From Aeromicrobium wangtongii (GTDB lineage Bacteria > Actinomycetota > Actinomycetes > Propionibacteriales > Nocardioidaceae): DNA of 64,000 nt. Location of the stretch: positions 620,001 to 684,000 of the forward strand of contig NZ_CP102173.1 in the NCBI RefSeq assembly GCF_024584515.1, in the 5' to 3' direction. This document shows, one piece after another, positions 49,510 to 58,722 of this stretch (its first letter is position 1; each line of letters opens with the position of its first letter). The notes beneath the pieces were generated by a model, which was given only the letters and a program-made list of their open reading frames with translations, did no database searches and was not told where the DNA came from. A program made the position numbers and the translations under genes.

Positions 49510-50952
49510 TCACGTCGTGAAGCCCTTGTAGCGGCGGCACAGCTTGATCGCGAGCCACGCGGTCTGCAGGATCGTGATGATGCCCAGGCTCGTCCAACCC
49601 GCGAGCAGGACGGTGCTCTGGAGATCCTCCGAGAGCTGGGTCCAGATCGCGACGGCCGCTGACAGGGTGATGACGACCAGCGCGATCGGGCTCAGGTACG
49701 CCCAGCCGCCCGAGCCGCTCTCGGCCCTGGCCTGCAAGGCCCAGTTGTCGGTCTGGGAGCTGCTGAAGAACTTGGTCCAGGATCGGGCGAAGTGCCCCAG
49801 CCTGATCCACATGTACAGCTCCGCGGGCACCCAGAGCAGGGCGAACAGATAGTCGCGCCGGGTCGCCGACTCCATGCTGTGGGCGATCCGCAGGTTCAGC
49901 AGGGTCGCGACGATCGTGGGCACCAGCCAGAAGGCGAGGAACACGAACGCGTTCAGGATCAGCGAGCTGATGAGCAGGAAGAAGAACATCCAGCGGGTGC
50001 ATCCGTTGATGACCATCGAGAAGTTCTCGAACCAACGCAGCCGCAGGTTCGGGTGCAAGGGCTGGCCCTTGGTGTCGCCGCGCTGCCCGGGCCACATCAG
50101 GTCGATGCCGCCGGTGTTCCACTTGACCTGCTGGGCGTCGAGGGAGCGCATGTCGTTCATGCCGCCGACGTTGGCGCGGGCCCGCGCGCTGATCTTGGTC
50201 AGGTAGCCGGCGCTCTTGATCTGCAGGGACAGCAGGGCGTCCTCGATCTCGCTGTCGCGCACCCACGGGTAGCGCTGGTGGGTCTGCTGCACGACCTTGC
50301 GCAGCGCCTCGGTCGAGAAGATCGAGTACTGGCCACCCAGCACCGCCATGTTGCGTCCGCGCAGCAGGTTCTGCATGTTGAAGGCCGCGAACTGGGCTCG
50401 CTGTCCGGCGATGAGGAACTTGCCCATCAGGGTGTCGACGCCGCTGTCGTCGATGCTGTAGATCGCCGAGATGCCGCCGATACGGTCGTCGTCTTGGATC
50501 TCCTGCACGAGGTACTCGATGGCGCGTGGGTCGGCGGTGGTGTCGCCGTCGACGCCCAGCAGGTAGTCCATGCCCTCGACCAGCGTGTAGCCGTAGTTGA
50601 GGGCGCCGACCTTCTTGTCGGGGTTCTCGCCGATGTCGTGCACGAAGATCTCGGTCATCTGCTCATCGCGGCCCTCGCCGCGGGTGTGCAGCCCGGCGTA
50701 GTGGCTGGCGATCTCGACCGTCGCATCGGTCGTGTTGTTGACGATGACGTGGATCGCGTCCGGCAGCAGGGTCTGGGCCAGCAGCGAGTCCAGGACGTCG
50801 GCGATGGCCTCTTCCTCGTTGTAGGCCGGTATGACGCAGCCGACCGTCGAGCGGTACGTCGGCAGTGCCTCGATGCCCGCCATGAAGTGACCGGCGTACT
50901 CGTCCATCGCCGGATGCACGGAGGGGGCGTGACCGATGCGATCGTTGCTCAT
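49510..50952 (-). CDS. Family 2 glycosyltransferase, membrane-bound processive type
   Basis: The 480-residue enzyme has a cytosolic GT-A domain with VGCVIPAYNEEEAIADVLDS, the UDP-binding DGDTTADPRAIEY, the acceptor-site Asp in SEIEDALLSLQIKSAG and QQVKW in place of QxxRW. Five or so membrane helices follow (MFFFLLISSLILNAFVFLAF and later). This resembles poly-GlcNAc, cellulose or hyaluronan synthases and N-acetylglucosaminyltransferases. ATG 50952 has AGGAG upstream. The product is likely a surface polysaccharide. No PilZ domain is attached. Confidence 0.88.
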   Translation of the reverse strand: MSNDRIGHAPSVHPAMDEYAGHFMAGIEALPTYRSTVGCVIPAYNEEEAIADVLDSLLAQTLLPDAIHVIVNNTTDATVEIASHYAGLHTRGEGRDEQMTEIFVHDIGENPDKKVGALNYGYTLVEGMDYLLGVDGDTTADPRAIEYLVQEIQDDDRIGGISAIYSIDDSGVDTLMGKFLIAGQRAQFAAFNMQNLLRGRNMAVLGGQYSIFSTEALRKVVQQTHQRYPWVRDSEIEDALLSLQIKSAGYLTKISARARANVGGMNDMRSLDAQQVKWNTGGIDLMWPGQRGDTKGQPLHPNLRLRWFENFSMVINGCTRWMFFFLLISSLILNAFVFLAFWLVPTIVATLLNLRIAHSMESATRRDYLFALLWVPAELYMWIRLGHFARSWTKFFSSSQTDNWALQARAESGSGGWAYLSPIALVVITLSAAVAIWTQLSEDLQSTVLLAGWTSLGIITILQTAWLAIKLCRRYKGFTT

Positions 50953-51051
50953 GGGAGATGCTCCTGGGGACCGGGGACTGCGGAAGTGGTCCCAAGGCAT
51001 CACCATGGCGGACCAGGATCAGGATTGGCGCAGGTCCGCCTCAGGATTGGA

Positions 51052-52218
51052 TCAGTTCTTGACCGGCTCCGGTGATCCCAGGTTCGCCCGAGCCCGCTCG
51101 AGGTCGGCCGTCGCCTTGCTCAGCACCGCATCCAGGGTCGCCGGGGTGTCGGACGAGTGGCTGGTGCCGAAGCTCGCGGCGGTCCGCAGCTCCATGCCGT
51201 CGGCGACGGGGGCGTCGGTGAGTCCGGTCCGGATCGCGTCCACGACGGTCTGGGGGACGTCGGCGCGCAGCGCCAGCAGCAGGATCGCGAACCGTCCGGC
51301 CCCCAGGTGCCCGATCAGCGCCTCCGCCGGCACCCGGGAGCGCAGGATCTCCACGAACTGCACGAGCGCACGGTCGCCGCTCTCGCGGCCGAAGGCCGTG
51401 TTGAGCTCGTCGAGGTGGTCGATCTCGGCCAGCACCAGGCCCACGTGGGCCCCGGCGAGGGTCGCACGATCGATCCGGTCCCGGGCGTCCTCCCGGAAGG
51501 CGTCGGGGGCGAGGACGCCCAGATGGGAACGGCGGCTCGTCTCGCCGCTCATTGACCACCAGTTGCCGGCGCGCTCCACCCGCAGGGCCGACAGGCAGAT
51601 CGCCGAGACCAGGAAGGCGCCGGTCAACGGCAGCGCGGTCGCCAGGAGATCCAGGTCCCGGATGTCCGAACCGGCCGCGGCGGCCGCGGCGAGTCCGGCC
51701 GCGATCACGAACCAGCCCCCCAGCAGGAAGAAGACGAACTGCAGGATGCGCGCGTTCAGATTGGTCCGCATCGGGCCCCGCAGCAACTCGGTGGCGGTCA
51801 GCCAGGCGAACAGCCCGGCCGTGCCCAGCTGGAGCGTTGTGCCGAGGGCGAGGTCGGGATCGGGATCCGACGATCGCAGCAGCGTCGGTGCGGCGACGAC
51901 CAGCGCGGCCAGGACCGCCAGCCCGATCCAGGAGCGGCTGCGGCCGTTCAGCATCCGGCCACCGGCCCACATCGCGCCCAGCGCGAACACCGCGGATGCC
52001 TGACTGGTGGCGACGACCGGTGCGGGGGTCGAGCCGTCCGCGGCGTAGATGGCGTCCAGCCCGCTGCTGCACAGCATCGCGGCGAAGGCGGCCGTCCACG
52101 TGCGGTTGGCTGCGTCGTTGTGGCGCAGTGCCGACGTGGTGGCGAACACCGCGGACACGATCGTGATCGGCAGGACCCGCGCGATCAGCAGCGTCTCCAG
52201 GTCCAGGTCCATGGTCAT
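51052..52218 (-). CDS. Membrane protein with a degenerate GGDEF domain
   Basis: The 388-residue protein has about seven hydrophobic segments (residues about 5-215) followed by a GGDEF-type domain. Metal-site residues are kept (LAEIDHLDELNTAFGRESGDRAL), but the signature loop reads GAGRF instead of GGDEF/GGEEF (LIGHLGAGRFAILL). Loss of both acidic loop residues argues against diguanylate cyclase activity, so it may be a receptor or a pseudo-enzyme. Its start overlaps the stop of the histidine kinase gene upstream (TGATG), so the two are co-expressed. Confidence 0.8.
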   Translation of the reverse strand: MTMDLDLETLLIARVLPITIVSAVFATTSALRHNDAANRTWTAAFAAMLCSSGLDAIYAADGSTPAPVVATSQASAVFALGAMWAGGRMLNGRSRSWIGLAVLAALVVAAPTLLRSSDPDPDLALGTTLQLGTAGLFAWLTATELLRGPMRTNLNARILQFVFFLLGGWFVIAAGLAAAAAAGSDIRDLDLLATALPLTGAFLVSAICLSALRVERAGNWWSMSGETSRRSHLGVLAPDAFREDARDRIDRATLAGAHVGLVLAEIDHLDELNTAFGRESGDRALVQFVEILRSRVPAEALIGHLGAGRFAILLLALRADVPQTVVDAIRTGLTDAPVADGMELRTAASFGTSHSSDTPATLDAVLSKATADLERARANLGSPEPVKN

Positions 52219-53942
52219 CAGCTCTCCTCGGCGTGGCGGTCGGCCACGGTGAACGGGGACATCGGCTCGATGCCCTGGGGGACGGTCACGACGACCTCGG
52301 TGCCGCGATCTGGTGCGCTGTCGACCTCGATGGTCCCGCCGTGGCGCACCACGATGTCGCGCGAGATGCTCAGGCCCAGGCCGGTGCCGTGCATCGTGGA
52401 GCCGCGTACCGACTCGGCGCGGTAGAACCGTTCGAACAGCCCCTTCTGCTCCTCGAGGGTCATGCCGCGACCGGTGTCGGCGACGCGGATCTCGACGGCG
52501 GTGTCGCCGTCGCGGGGCAGGAGGCGGGTCGCGACGGTGATGCGACCGCCGCTGCGGTTGTACTTGACGGCATTGGACAGCAGGTTGTCGACGACCTGGC
52601 GCAGCCGGAACGCGTCGACCTGCGCGTGGACGTGATCGGCGATGTCGAGCTGGATCGAGATCAGCCGCTCGGTCGACAAGGGCCGGATCGCGTCGACCGA
52701 CTCGAGCACCAGCGCGGACACGTCGCAGCGCGACGGACGCAGCGCGATGGCATTGCTCGGGCTCGTGGACCGGGCCGCGAGCAGGTCGTTGACCAGGGAG
52801 TTGAGTCGTTGCGCATTGGTCAGCGCGACCTCGAGCATCTCCCGCGTGGGCGCGGGGAGACCGTCGGACTCCAGGGCCAGGTCGACATAGCCCAGGACCG
52901 AGCTCAGCGGCGTGCGCAGCTCGTGCGACATCGACGTCACCAGGTCGTCCCGGTCCGTGATGGCCCGCACCTCGGCGGAGACGTCGCGCAGCACCACCAC
53001 GACCCGGTCGATCTCGTCGCGGTCGTCACGCAGCAGTCGTGCGGAGACGTCGATCGTGAACCGGGTGCCGGTGCGGTGGCCGATGCAGTAGGTCTGGTTC
53101 TCCACGGTCTCGCCGGCCAGCAGCCGCAGGTGCGGGAACTCCGCCAGCGGGAGGGGAGTGATCTTGTCGGCCCGGTAAAGCGGGAACCGGTGCCACGGGG
53201 TGGACTCGGGCAGCCCGAGCTGGTTCAGCAGCGACCGGGACGCCCGGTTGGACGCCATCGTCCGGCCGTTGCGGTCCAGGCTGATGACGGCGAACTCCAC
53301 GGCGTCGAACGCCTCGCGCAGGGTCGCCTCCTGGCGGCGGGCCCGACGCAGGGCCTTCTCGAGCATCTGCGTCTGCCGCCTCAGCAGCACCCGCTGGGAC
53401 TCGACCCGCCGTGACGCCGCGTGCGTGACGCCCGCGACGAAGGCGAGTGTCACCGACAGGCTGATCGCCGAGATCGTGTTGGGCGGAGTGCCCGGCGGGA
53501 CGTAGAGGTCGAGCTCCACGAGCAGGGCGTGGGGCAGCAGGATGAGGCTCGTGAGCGCGGGCCCGGCCACGTACCCCGCGCGGCCGAATGACGTCGCCAG
53601 CCAGATGACCGGAAAGATCATGAGCACGCCGAAGCCGCTGTCGGGCACCGCGAGGCGCAGCAGCGCGAGGGCCACGATGTCCAGCAGCGGGATGACCATC
53701 TGCCAGCCGAGTGCGATCCGCAGCCACGGGACGACGGCCGATGCGATCGTCACCCACAAGAGCGCGGTCAGGCCGAAGAAGAACGCGGCGCTCTCGGCCA
53801 GCACGCGGTCCGACAGCGCGACCGAGACGCAGACGATGAGCCCCACGGCACCGGCGAGCAGGATCTGCGAGCGGAAGACGCTGTCGCCGAACCCGGACGG
53901 GCTGATGTGGCGCGACCGATCGCGGACCGGGGACGCCTGCAT
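52218..53942 (-). CDS. Sensor histidine kinase with membrane and PAS domains
   Basis: The 574-residue kinase has about six to eight membrane helices (residues about 25-190), a coiled-coil stretch (LLRRQTQMLEKALRRARRQE), a PAS domain (about 215-340, FAVISLDRNGRTMASNRASR), and the kinase core: H-box TSMSHELRTPLSSVLGY, N-box VVDNLLSNAVKYN, G1 VADTGRGM and G2 GTGLGLSISRD. I chose ATG 53942; the frame stays open far upstream through rplY. The likely partner is the OmpR regulator at 47762. Confidence 0.9.
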   Translation of the reverse strand: MQASPVRDRSRHISPSGFGDSVFRSQILLAGAVGLIVCVSVALSDRVLAESAAFFFGLTALLWVTIASAVVPWLRIALGWQMVIPLLDIVALALLRLAVPDSGFGVLMIFPVIWLATSFGRAGYVAGPALTSLILLPHALLVELDLYVPPGTPPNTISAISLSVTLAFVAGVTHAASRRVESQRVLLRRQTQMLEKALRRARRQEATLREAFDAVEFAVISLDRNGRTMASNRASRSLLNQLGLPESTPWHRFPLYRADKITPLPLAEFPHLRLLAGETVENQTYCIGHRTGTRFTIDVSARLLRDDRDEIDRVVVVLRDVSAEVRAITDRDDLVTSMSHELRTPLSSVLGYVDLALESDGLPAPTREMLEVALTNAQRLNSLVNDLLAARSTSPSNAIALRPSRCDVSALVLESVDAIRPLSTERLISIQLDIADHVHAQVDAFRLRQVVDNLLSNAVKYNRSGGRITVATRLLPRDGDTAVEIRVADTGRGMTLEEQKGLFERFYRAESVRGSTMHGTGLGLSISRDIVVRHGGTIEVDSAPDRGTEVVVTVPQGIEPMSPFTVADRHAEES

Positions 53943-54005
53943 GTGCGCAGCGTACCGTGAGCCGGGGCCGCCCCAGGGGAGTTTCTCGTGCGTGCCGGGC
54001 TGCGT

Positions 54006-54011
54006 TAGACT
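54006..54011 (+). promoter_or_regulatory. -10 box (TAGACT) of the rplY promoter
   Basis: An RNA starting near 54018 would have a leader of about 130 nt before GTG 54151. The leader contains the alternative hairpins described at 54057-54097. Confidence 0.5.
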
Positions 54012-54056
54012 GGTGCGGTTGCCTCGGCGAGGGTTCCTCTGTGGACCGTGATCGAC

Positions 54057-54097
54057 AGGGCGCTCCACAGGAGTGCTGTGTCGAGCGCCCTCGACAC
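54057..54097 (+). promoter_or_regulatory. Mutually exclusive hairpins in the rplY leader
   Basis: Hairpin A pairs AGGGCGCTC (54057-54065) with GAGCGCCCT (54083-54091), with an inner CACAG/CTGTG stem (54066-54070/54076-54080). Hairpin B pairs GTGTCGAG (54078-54085) with CTCGACAC (54090-54097) around a CGCC loop. Both use 54083-54091, so only one can form at a time. This is the pattern expected of an autoregulatory or attenuation leader of a ribosomal-protein gene; no known leader family is claimed. Confidence 0.55.
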
Positions 54098-54150
54098 GGC
54101 GACGTCCGACGTTCGATCCACCGATGACGTAATCAAACAGGAGTTCCCTC

Positions 54151-54801
54151 GTGGCCGAGATCAAGATCGCCGCTGAAGCACGTACCGAGTTCGGCAAGGG
54201 TGCCGCCCGCCGCATCCGCCGTGAGGACAAGGTCCCCGTCGTCCTGTACGGACACGGTGCCGACCCGGTCCACCTGACGGTCCCGGGCCACCAGCTCATG
54301 CTGGCGCTGAAGAACTCCAACGCCCTGCTGGCGATCGAGGCCGGCTCGGACCGCCACCTGGCCATCCCCAAGCAGGTCCAGCGCGACCCGCTGAAGGGCT
54401 TCATCGAGCACGCCGACCTGCTGATCGTCCGCAAGGGCGAGAAGGTCGTCGTCGACGTCCGCATCGTCCCCGTCGGCGATGCCGTCAGCGGCAACCTGGT
54501 GGTCCTCGAGAACGCGACGATCTCCGTCGAGGCCGAGGCCACCCACATCCCCGAGTCCTTCGAGATCTCGATCGAGGGCCTCACCGGTGGCGACCAGATC
54601 CTGGCCAAGGACATCGAGCTGCCCGAGGGCTCGTCGCTCGCCGTCGACGAGGACCTGCTCATCGTCAACGTCACGTCCGCGCCCACCGAGGCGCAGCTCG
54701 AGGCCGAGCTGGCCGAGGCCGAGGCCGAGGCCGGCATCGAGCACGACGCCCCGGAGTCGGACGCTCCGGCCGAGGCTGAGGCGCCCGCCGAGTCGGAGTG
54801 A
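54151..54801 (+). CDS. rplY: 50S ribosomal protein L25 / general stress protein Ctc
   Basis: The 216-residue protein has the L25 5S-rRNA-binding domain (residues about 1-95, [23 protein letters not shown]) and the C-terminal Ctc beta-barrel domain (100-185), with an acidic Ala/Glu tail of about 30 residues ([15 protein letters not shown]) common in actinobacteria. Start GTG 54151 has CAGGAG upstream. pth overlaps the stop by 4 nt, a conserved pair. Confidence 0.95.
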   Translation: MAEIKIAAEARTEFGKGAARRIRREDKVPVVLYGHGADPVHLTVPGHQLMLALKNSNALLAIEAGSDRHLAIPKQVQRDPLKGFIEHADLLIVRKGEKVVVDVRIVPVGDAVSGNLVVLENATISVEAEATHIPESFEISIEGLTGGDQILAKDIELPEGSSLAVDEDLLIVNVTSAPTEAQLEAELAEAEAEAGIEHDAPESDAPAEAEAPAESE

Positions 54802-55379
54802 CCTGGTTGGTCGTCGGGCTCGGCAACCCGGGCCCGACGTACGCCAGCACCCGGCACAACATCGGCTACATGGTGGCCGATGCCTTGGCGCTCCGCATGG
54901 GCGGAACCGCCAAGAACCCGGGCTGGAAGAAGCACAAGTCCGGTCGTGCCGACGTGGTCGAGGGACGTCTCGCCGGTGAGCGGGTCGTCCTCGGCCGCTC
55001 GCGGTCGTACATGAACGACAGCGGCGGCGCGGTCTCGACGCTCGCGAAGTTCTACGACGTCGAGCCCGATCACGTCATCGCGATCCACGACGAGCTCGAC
55101 ATCGACTTCGGCATGCTGCGGGTCAAGCTCGGTGGTGGCGACAACGGCCACAACGGGCTCAAGTCGATGCGCGCATCGCTCGGGACCGGCGACTTCTACC
55201 GGATCCGCGTGGGCATCGGCCGTCCGCCGGGACGGATGGACGTGCACGACTTCGTGCTGAAGCCGTACAGCTCCACCGAGCGCAAGGACCTGCCGACCTA
55301 CATCGAGGAGGCCGCCGATGCGGTCGAGAGCCTCATGACGGCCGGCCTGGAGCGCACCCAGAGCACGTTCAACCGCTGA
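54798..55379 (+). CDS. pth: Peptidyl-tRNA hydrolase
   Basis: A 193-residue enzyme that recycles tRNA from prematurely released peptidyl-tRNA. It has [21 protein letters not shown] (catalytic His and nearby Asn), the [10 protein letters not shown] segment, [11 protein letters not shown] (Asp) and [18 protein letters not shown] 54798 is in a GTGA overlap with rplY. A hairpin follows at 55381-55407. Confidence 0.96.
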   Translation: MTWLVVGLGNPGPTYASTRHNIGYMVADALALRMGGTAKNPGWKKHKSGRADVVEGRLAGERVVLGRSRSYMNDSGGAVSTLAKFYDVEPDHVIAIHDELDIDFGMLRVKLGGGDNGHNGLKSMRASLGTGDFYRIRVGIGRPPGRMDVHDFVLKPYSSTERKDLPTYIEEAADAVESLMTAGLERTQSTFNR

Positions 55380-55380
55380 T

Positions 55381-55407
55381 TCCGCACCGCCCTGAGCGGT
55401 TTGCGGA
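55381..55407 (+). terminator. Hairpin after pth
   Basis: TCCGCA (55381-55386) plus CCGC pair with GCGG plus TGCGGA (55402-55407) around CCTGA, with a 2-nt bulge (TT). It lies directly after the pth stop. No T run follows beyond TATTT. Confidence 0.55.
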
Positions 55408-55455
55408 TATTTGACGACCTCGCGAGAGCCTGTCCCTGCACATATTTCGGGGATC

Positions 55456-56901
55456 ATGCTGCGGGGTGGGAAAGTGACGGCAGTCGAGCTCGGCGCGGAG
55501 CACGCGGGAGTCCGCGCGATGACCGGCGAGGGAACGTTGGCGGACGCAGCAGTGGGCGTCCGGCGCAGGACGCGGCAGTGGGTGCGAGCGAGGATGCAGC
55601 CCTACGCCGTCGCCTGCCTCACGGCGGCCGGTGCGGCTGCGGCCCTGACCGGCAGCGCGGGTCCCGTCGTGTGGGCAGCGGCCGGCGTCGTGGCCATCGC
55701 GATGGCGCTGGAGCTCGCGACCGCCCGACCCGCCACGCGGCGCCCCGGCACCGGTCCGGTCAAGCGACTGGGCCTGGCGGCCGGTGGAGCGCTCCTGGCC
55801 GCGTCGTCATTCGCGTGGCTCACGCCCGGCCAGACGCGTGCCGAGGCGGTCACCGTGATCGCGGCGTGCGCCGCATTCCTGATCGGTGCCCGGCTGGCGG
55901 GGGCCTCCCGCGGTCCGCGCACCGTGCTGGTCGTCGGTGGACGGGTGGGGGCGGCCCAGCTCATCACGCAGTGGGCCTCGTGCCGGGACGTGTCGGTGTC
56001 CGGTGTCTGCCTGCCCGATCACGTGGGCGAGGCCATGGAGCCGATCCTCGACGTCCCGGTCGTCGGCTCGCTCGACGACGTCGGGGCGGCCGCCGCCCGC
56101 CTCCGCGTGGACGAGGTGGTCGTCGCCCCCGGTCCGCTGCTCACCGCGTACGACGTCCGCCGGCTGAGCTGGTCGCTGGAGCGGGAGTCGGTGGGACTGT
56201 CGGTGGTCGCCGAGATGGACGGCATCGCGCCGCGTCGCATCGTCCCCCAGGTGATCGGGCACCGCGTCCTGATGTCGGTTCATCCCGGCGGGCGGTCCGG
56301 TCCGGCGCTGGGGGCCAAGGCCGTGCTGGACCGCGTGGGCGCCGCCGTCCTGCTGGTGCTGCTGGCGCCGGTGCTCGCGGCGCTGGCGATCATGGTGCGC
56401 CGTGACTCACCGGGCCCTGCGCTGTTCCGGCAGACCCGGGTCGGCCTGGACGGGAGCCTGTTCGAGGTCCTGAAGTTCCGCACCATGGTCGTGAACGCCG
56501 AGTCGATGCTGCCCGCGCTGCTGGCGGTGAACGAGGCCGCCGGCCCGTTGTTCAAGATGGCGTCGGATCCGCGCACGACCCGCATCGGCCGGCTCCTGCG
56601 CAGCACCTCCCTGGACGAGCTGCCGCAGCTGGTGAACGTCGTCAAGGGACAGATGTCGCTGGTCGGCCCTCGTCCCAGCCTGCCGACCGAGGCGATGCTG
56701 TACGACGAGTGGATCCATCGGCGGCTGAGCGCCAAGCCCGGCATGACCGGCGCCTGGCAGGTGGGCGGCCGCTCCAACCTGAGCTGGTCGGAGTCGGTCC
56801 GGCTCGACATCGACTACGTGGACAACTCGCGGCTGCGCGATGATCTGTGGATCGCCATGAGGACGGCGCGTGTGGTGATGACGCGCGACGGCGCGGTGTG
56901 A
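55456..56901 (+). CDS. Polyprenyl-phosphate sugar-1-phosphate transferase (exopolysaccharide type)
   Basis: The 481-residue protein has an N-terminal part with several membrane helices and a CoA-binding-like Rossmann region (TVLVVGGRVGAAQLI, residues about 155-169), then the bacterial sugar-transferase domain: a hydrophobic helix (AVLLVLLAPVLAALAIMV), SPGPALFRQTRVG, VLKFRTMVVNAESM, STSLDELPQLVNVVKGQMSLVG and KPGMTGAWQVGGRSNLSW. It starts a lipid-linked oligosaccharide by attaching a sugar phosphate to undecaprenyl phosphate. ATG 55456 is favoured, though TTG 55411 or GTG 55474 are possible. The next gene overlaps by 4 nt. Confidence 0.88.
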   Translation: MLRGGKVTAVELGAEHAGVRAMTGEGTLADAAVGVRRRTRQWVRARMQPYAVACLTAAGAAAALTGSAGPVVWAAAGVVAIAMALELATARPATRRPGTGPVKRLGLAAGGALLAASSFAWLTPGQTRAEAVTVIAACAAFLIGARLAGASRGPRTVLVVGGRVGAAQLITQWASCRDVSVSGVCLPDHVGEAMEPILDVPVVGSLDDVGAAAARLRVDEVVVAPGPLLTAYDVRRLSWSLERESVGLSVVAEMDGIAPRRIVPQVIGHRVLMSVHPGGRSGPALGAKAVLDRVGAAVLLVLLAPVLAALAIMVRRDSPGPALFRQTRVGLDGSLFEVLKFRTMVVNAESMLPALLAVNEAAGPLFKMASDPRTTRIGRLLRSTSLDELPQLVNVVKGQMSLVGPRPSLPTEAMLYDEWIHRRLSAKPGMTGAWQVGGRSNLSWSESVRLDIDYVDNSRLRDDLWIAMRTARVVMTRDGAV

Positions 56902-57452
56902 GTCTCGCCGACGTCCGCCGGATCGTGCTCGTGGCCGAGGCGGTCCTGCTGTCCGTGGTCCTGGCCGCGGTCCTGCTGCGCGGGGGCGGGTCCGACGACG
57001 GTCCTGATGCCAGTGCGGCGGTGGCCCGGACCACCGCCCCGCCGGACGCGGAGCGGGCCGCCGACGACGCCTCGGAGGTCATCAAGGAGTCCGAGCGTCC
57101 GCCGGCGGAGGAGGCGACCGATGTGGGCCCGGCTGCCGAGGACATGTCCGGGCCGCTGACGCTGCCCCCCATGCTGCCCACGTCGACCGTGGTGCGCAGC
57201 GGGGTGTCGTCGAGCAAGGGATTCCTGCAGGTCTCCCTGGTGGCGACCGACGACCGCTCGCCCGAGCAGGTGCTCGCGGCGTATCGGCGCATGCTGGGGG
57301 ACCGCGGCTTCGTCGAGTCGAGCGTGCCGGCCGTGGGCGGTTCGACCGCTGCCGGCTTCGCGCACGGCGCCGAGCACCTGACCGTGACGACGACGCCGGA
57401 CGGCCGCCGCACGAAGTACTCGCTGCTGGGCAGGCTCCGGGTCTCCGGGTGA
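56898..57452 (+). CDS. Single-pass membrane protein of unknown function
   Basis: The 184-residue protein has one N-terminal helix (IVLVAEAVLLSVVLAAVLL, residues about 9-27), a polar Asp/Ala/Glu-rich stretch and a small C-terminal domain (FLQVSLVATDDRSPEQVLAAYRRMLGDRGF ... YSLLGRLRVSG, described by its ends). I do not recognise the family. The GTG start overlaps the sugar-transferase stop by 4 nt and the transporter gene follows after 3 nt, so the three are one operon. It may assist polysaccharide assembly. Confidence 0.65.
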   Translation: MSLADVRRIVLVAEAVLLSVVLAAVLLRGGGSDDGPDASAAVARTTAPPDAERAADDASEVIKESERPPAEEATDVGPAAEDMSGPLTLPPMLPTSTVVRSGVSSSKGFLQVSLVATDDRSPEQVLAAYRRMLGDRGFVESSVPAVGGSTAAGFAHGAEHLTVTTTPDGRRTKYSLLGRLRVSG

Positions 57453-57455
57453 CAC

Positions 57456-58703
57456 ATGTACATCTCGATCGGTGATCGCCCGCCGGGCGCCCGGGGCGCA
57501 GCACCGGGCCGGCGGGTCAAGGTGGCGCCGGTCGTGGTGTCGCTCGGCCTGGTCAGCCTGCTGACCGACATCTCGTCCGAGTCGGTTGCGGCGATCCTGC
57601 CGCTGTACCTGACGACCGTGCTCGGCCTGTCACCCGTGGCGTACGGCTTCCTCGACGGTCTCTACCAGGGAGCCAGCGCCCTGGTCCGGATCGCGAGCGG
57701 CTGGGCGGCCGACCGCGGTGGGCATCCCAAGTGGGTGGCCTTCCTGGGCTACGGCCTGTCGGCGGTGACCAAGCTGGGTCTGCTGGTCGCCAGCGGGTTC
57801 GCGGCCGTCACGGCGGTGGTGGCGGTCGATCGCGTCGGCAAGGGGATCCGGACGGCTCCGCGCGACGCCATGATCGCGGCGTCGACGCCGCCGTCCCACC
57901 TCGGGCGGGCCTTCGCGGTGCACCGCACCCTCGACACGGTCGGTGCGGTGATGGGTCCGTTCATCGCGTTCGCCATCTTGTGGGCGGTTCCGGACGGCTA
58001 CACGACGGTCATGATCGTCTCCTTCGCCTTCGCCCTCGTCGGTCTCGCGCTGCTCGGGCTGCTGGTGCCGGACGAACGGCTGCAGCCCGGCCCCGCTGCC
58101 GAGCGCGCGCCGTTCCGGTGGCGCGAGGTCTGCGATCCCCGGCTGACCAAGCTGCTCCTCGCCGCAGGCGGGCTCGGGCTGCTGACGGTCGGCGACGGGT
58201 TCATCTACCTGGCCCTGCTGGACCGGGGCGGGTTCGCCGCCACCTGGTTCGCCCTGCTGTACGTCGGCACGAACCTGGCCTATCTTGCCTTCGCGGTGCC
58301 GTTGGGGCGGCTGGCCGATCGTGTCGGCCGGGCGCGGGTGCTCATCGCCGGGCACGGGGCGTTGGTCCTGACCTATGCGTGCGCGGCGTTGCCGCTGGGC
58401 GGAGTGGTGGTGGTCATCGTCCCGCTGCTGCTGCTCGGGGCGTTCTACGCGGCGACCGACGGGGTGCTGGCCGCCGTGGCGGGCCGCCTGGCCGCGCCCG
58501 AGGTCAGGGCCAGCGGGATCGCCTGCGCGCAGACCGTCGTCGCGGTGGTCCGCCTCGTCGCCTCGACCGGTTTCGGGGTGCTGTGGTTCACCATCGGTCC
58601 CCAGCGGGCCCTGCTCACCGTCGCGGCCCTGCTGCTGGTCGTGGTGGTCGCGACCTATGCGTGGGCCAAGGACCTCGACGAACCCGAACCCGGCCGCGCC
58701 TGA
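57456..58703 (+). CDS. MFS transporter
   Basis: A 415-residue protein with twelve predicted membrane segments. The loop between helices 2 and 3 has SGWAADRGGHPKWVAFLGYG, and the segment DRVGKGIRTAPRDAMIAAS is shared with a group of MFS proteins of unknown substrate. The second half has the matching PLGRLADRVGRARVLIAGHG loop. The gene is in the operon of the sugar transferase, so it could export a polysaccharide precursor or an unrelated compound. Confidence 0.85.
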   Translation: MYISIGDRPPGARGAAPGRRVKVAPVVVSLGLVSLLTDISSESVAAILPLYLTTVLGLSPVAYGFLDGLYQGASALVRIASGWAADRGGHPKWVAFLGYGLSAVTKLGLLVASGFAAVTAVVAVDRVGKGIRTAPRDAMIAASTPPSHLGRAFAVHRTLDTVGAVMGPFIAFAILWAVPDGYTTVMIVSFAFALVGLALLGLLVPDERLQPGPAAERAPFRWREVCDPRLTKLLLAAGGLGLLTVGDGFIYLALLDRGGFAATWFALLYVGTNLAYLAFAVPLGRLADRVGRARVLIAGHGALVLTYACAALPLGGVVVVIVPLLLLGAFYAATDGVLAAVAGRLAAPEVRASGIACAQTVVAVVRLVASTGFGVLWFTIGPQRALLTVAALLLVVVVATYAWAKDLDEPEPGRA

Positions 58704-58722
58704 GGTGCTCCCGTCCCGCGGG

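Noticed and set aside
53943-55457. Extension of the histidine-kinase frame to a 1079-residue protein
   Set aside because: The added part is antisense to rplY and pth and has no domain; ATG 53942 gives a complete kinase.
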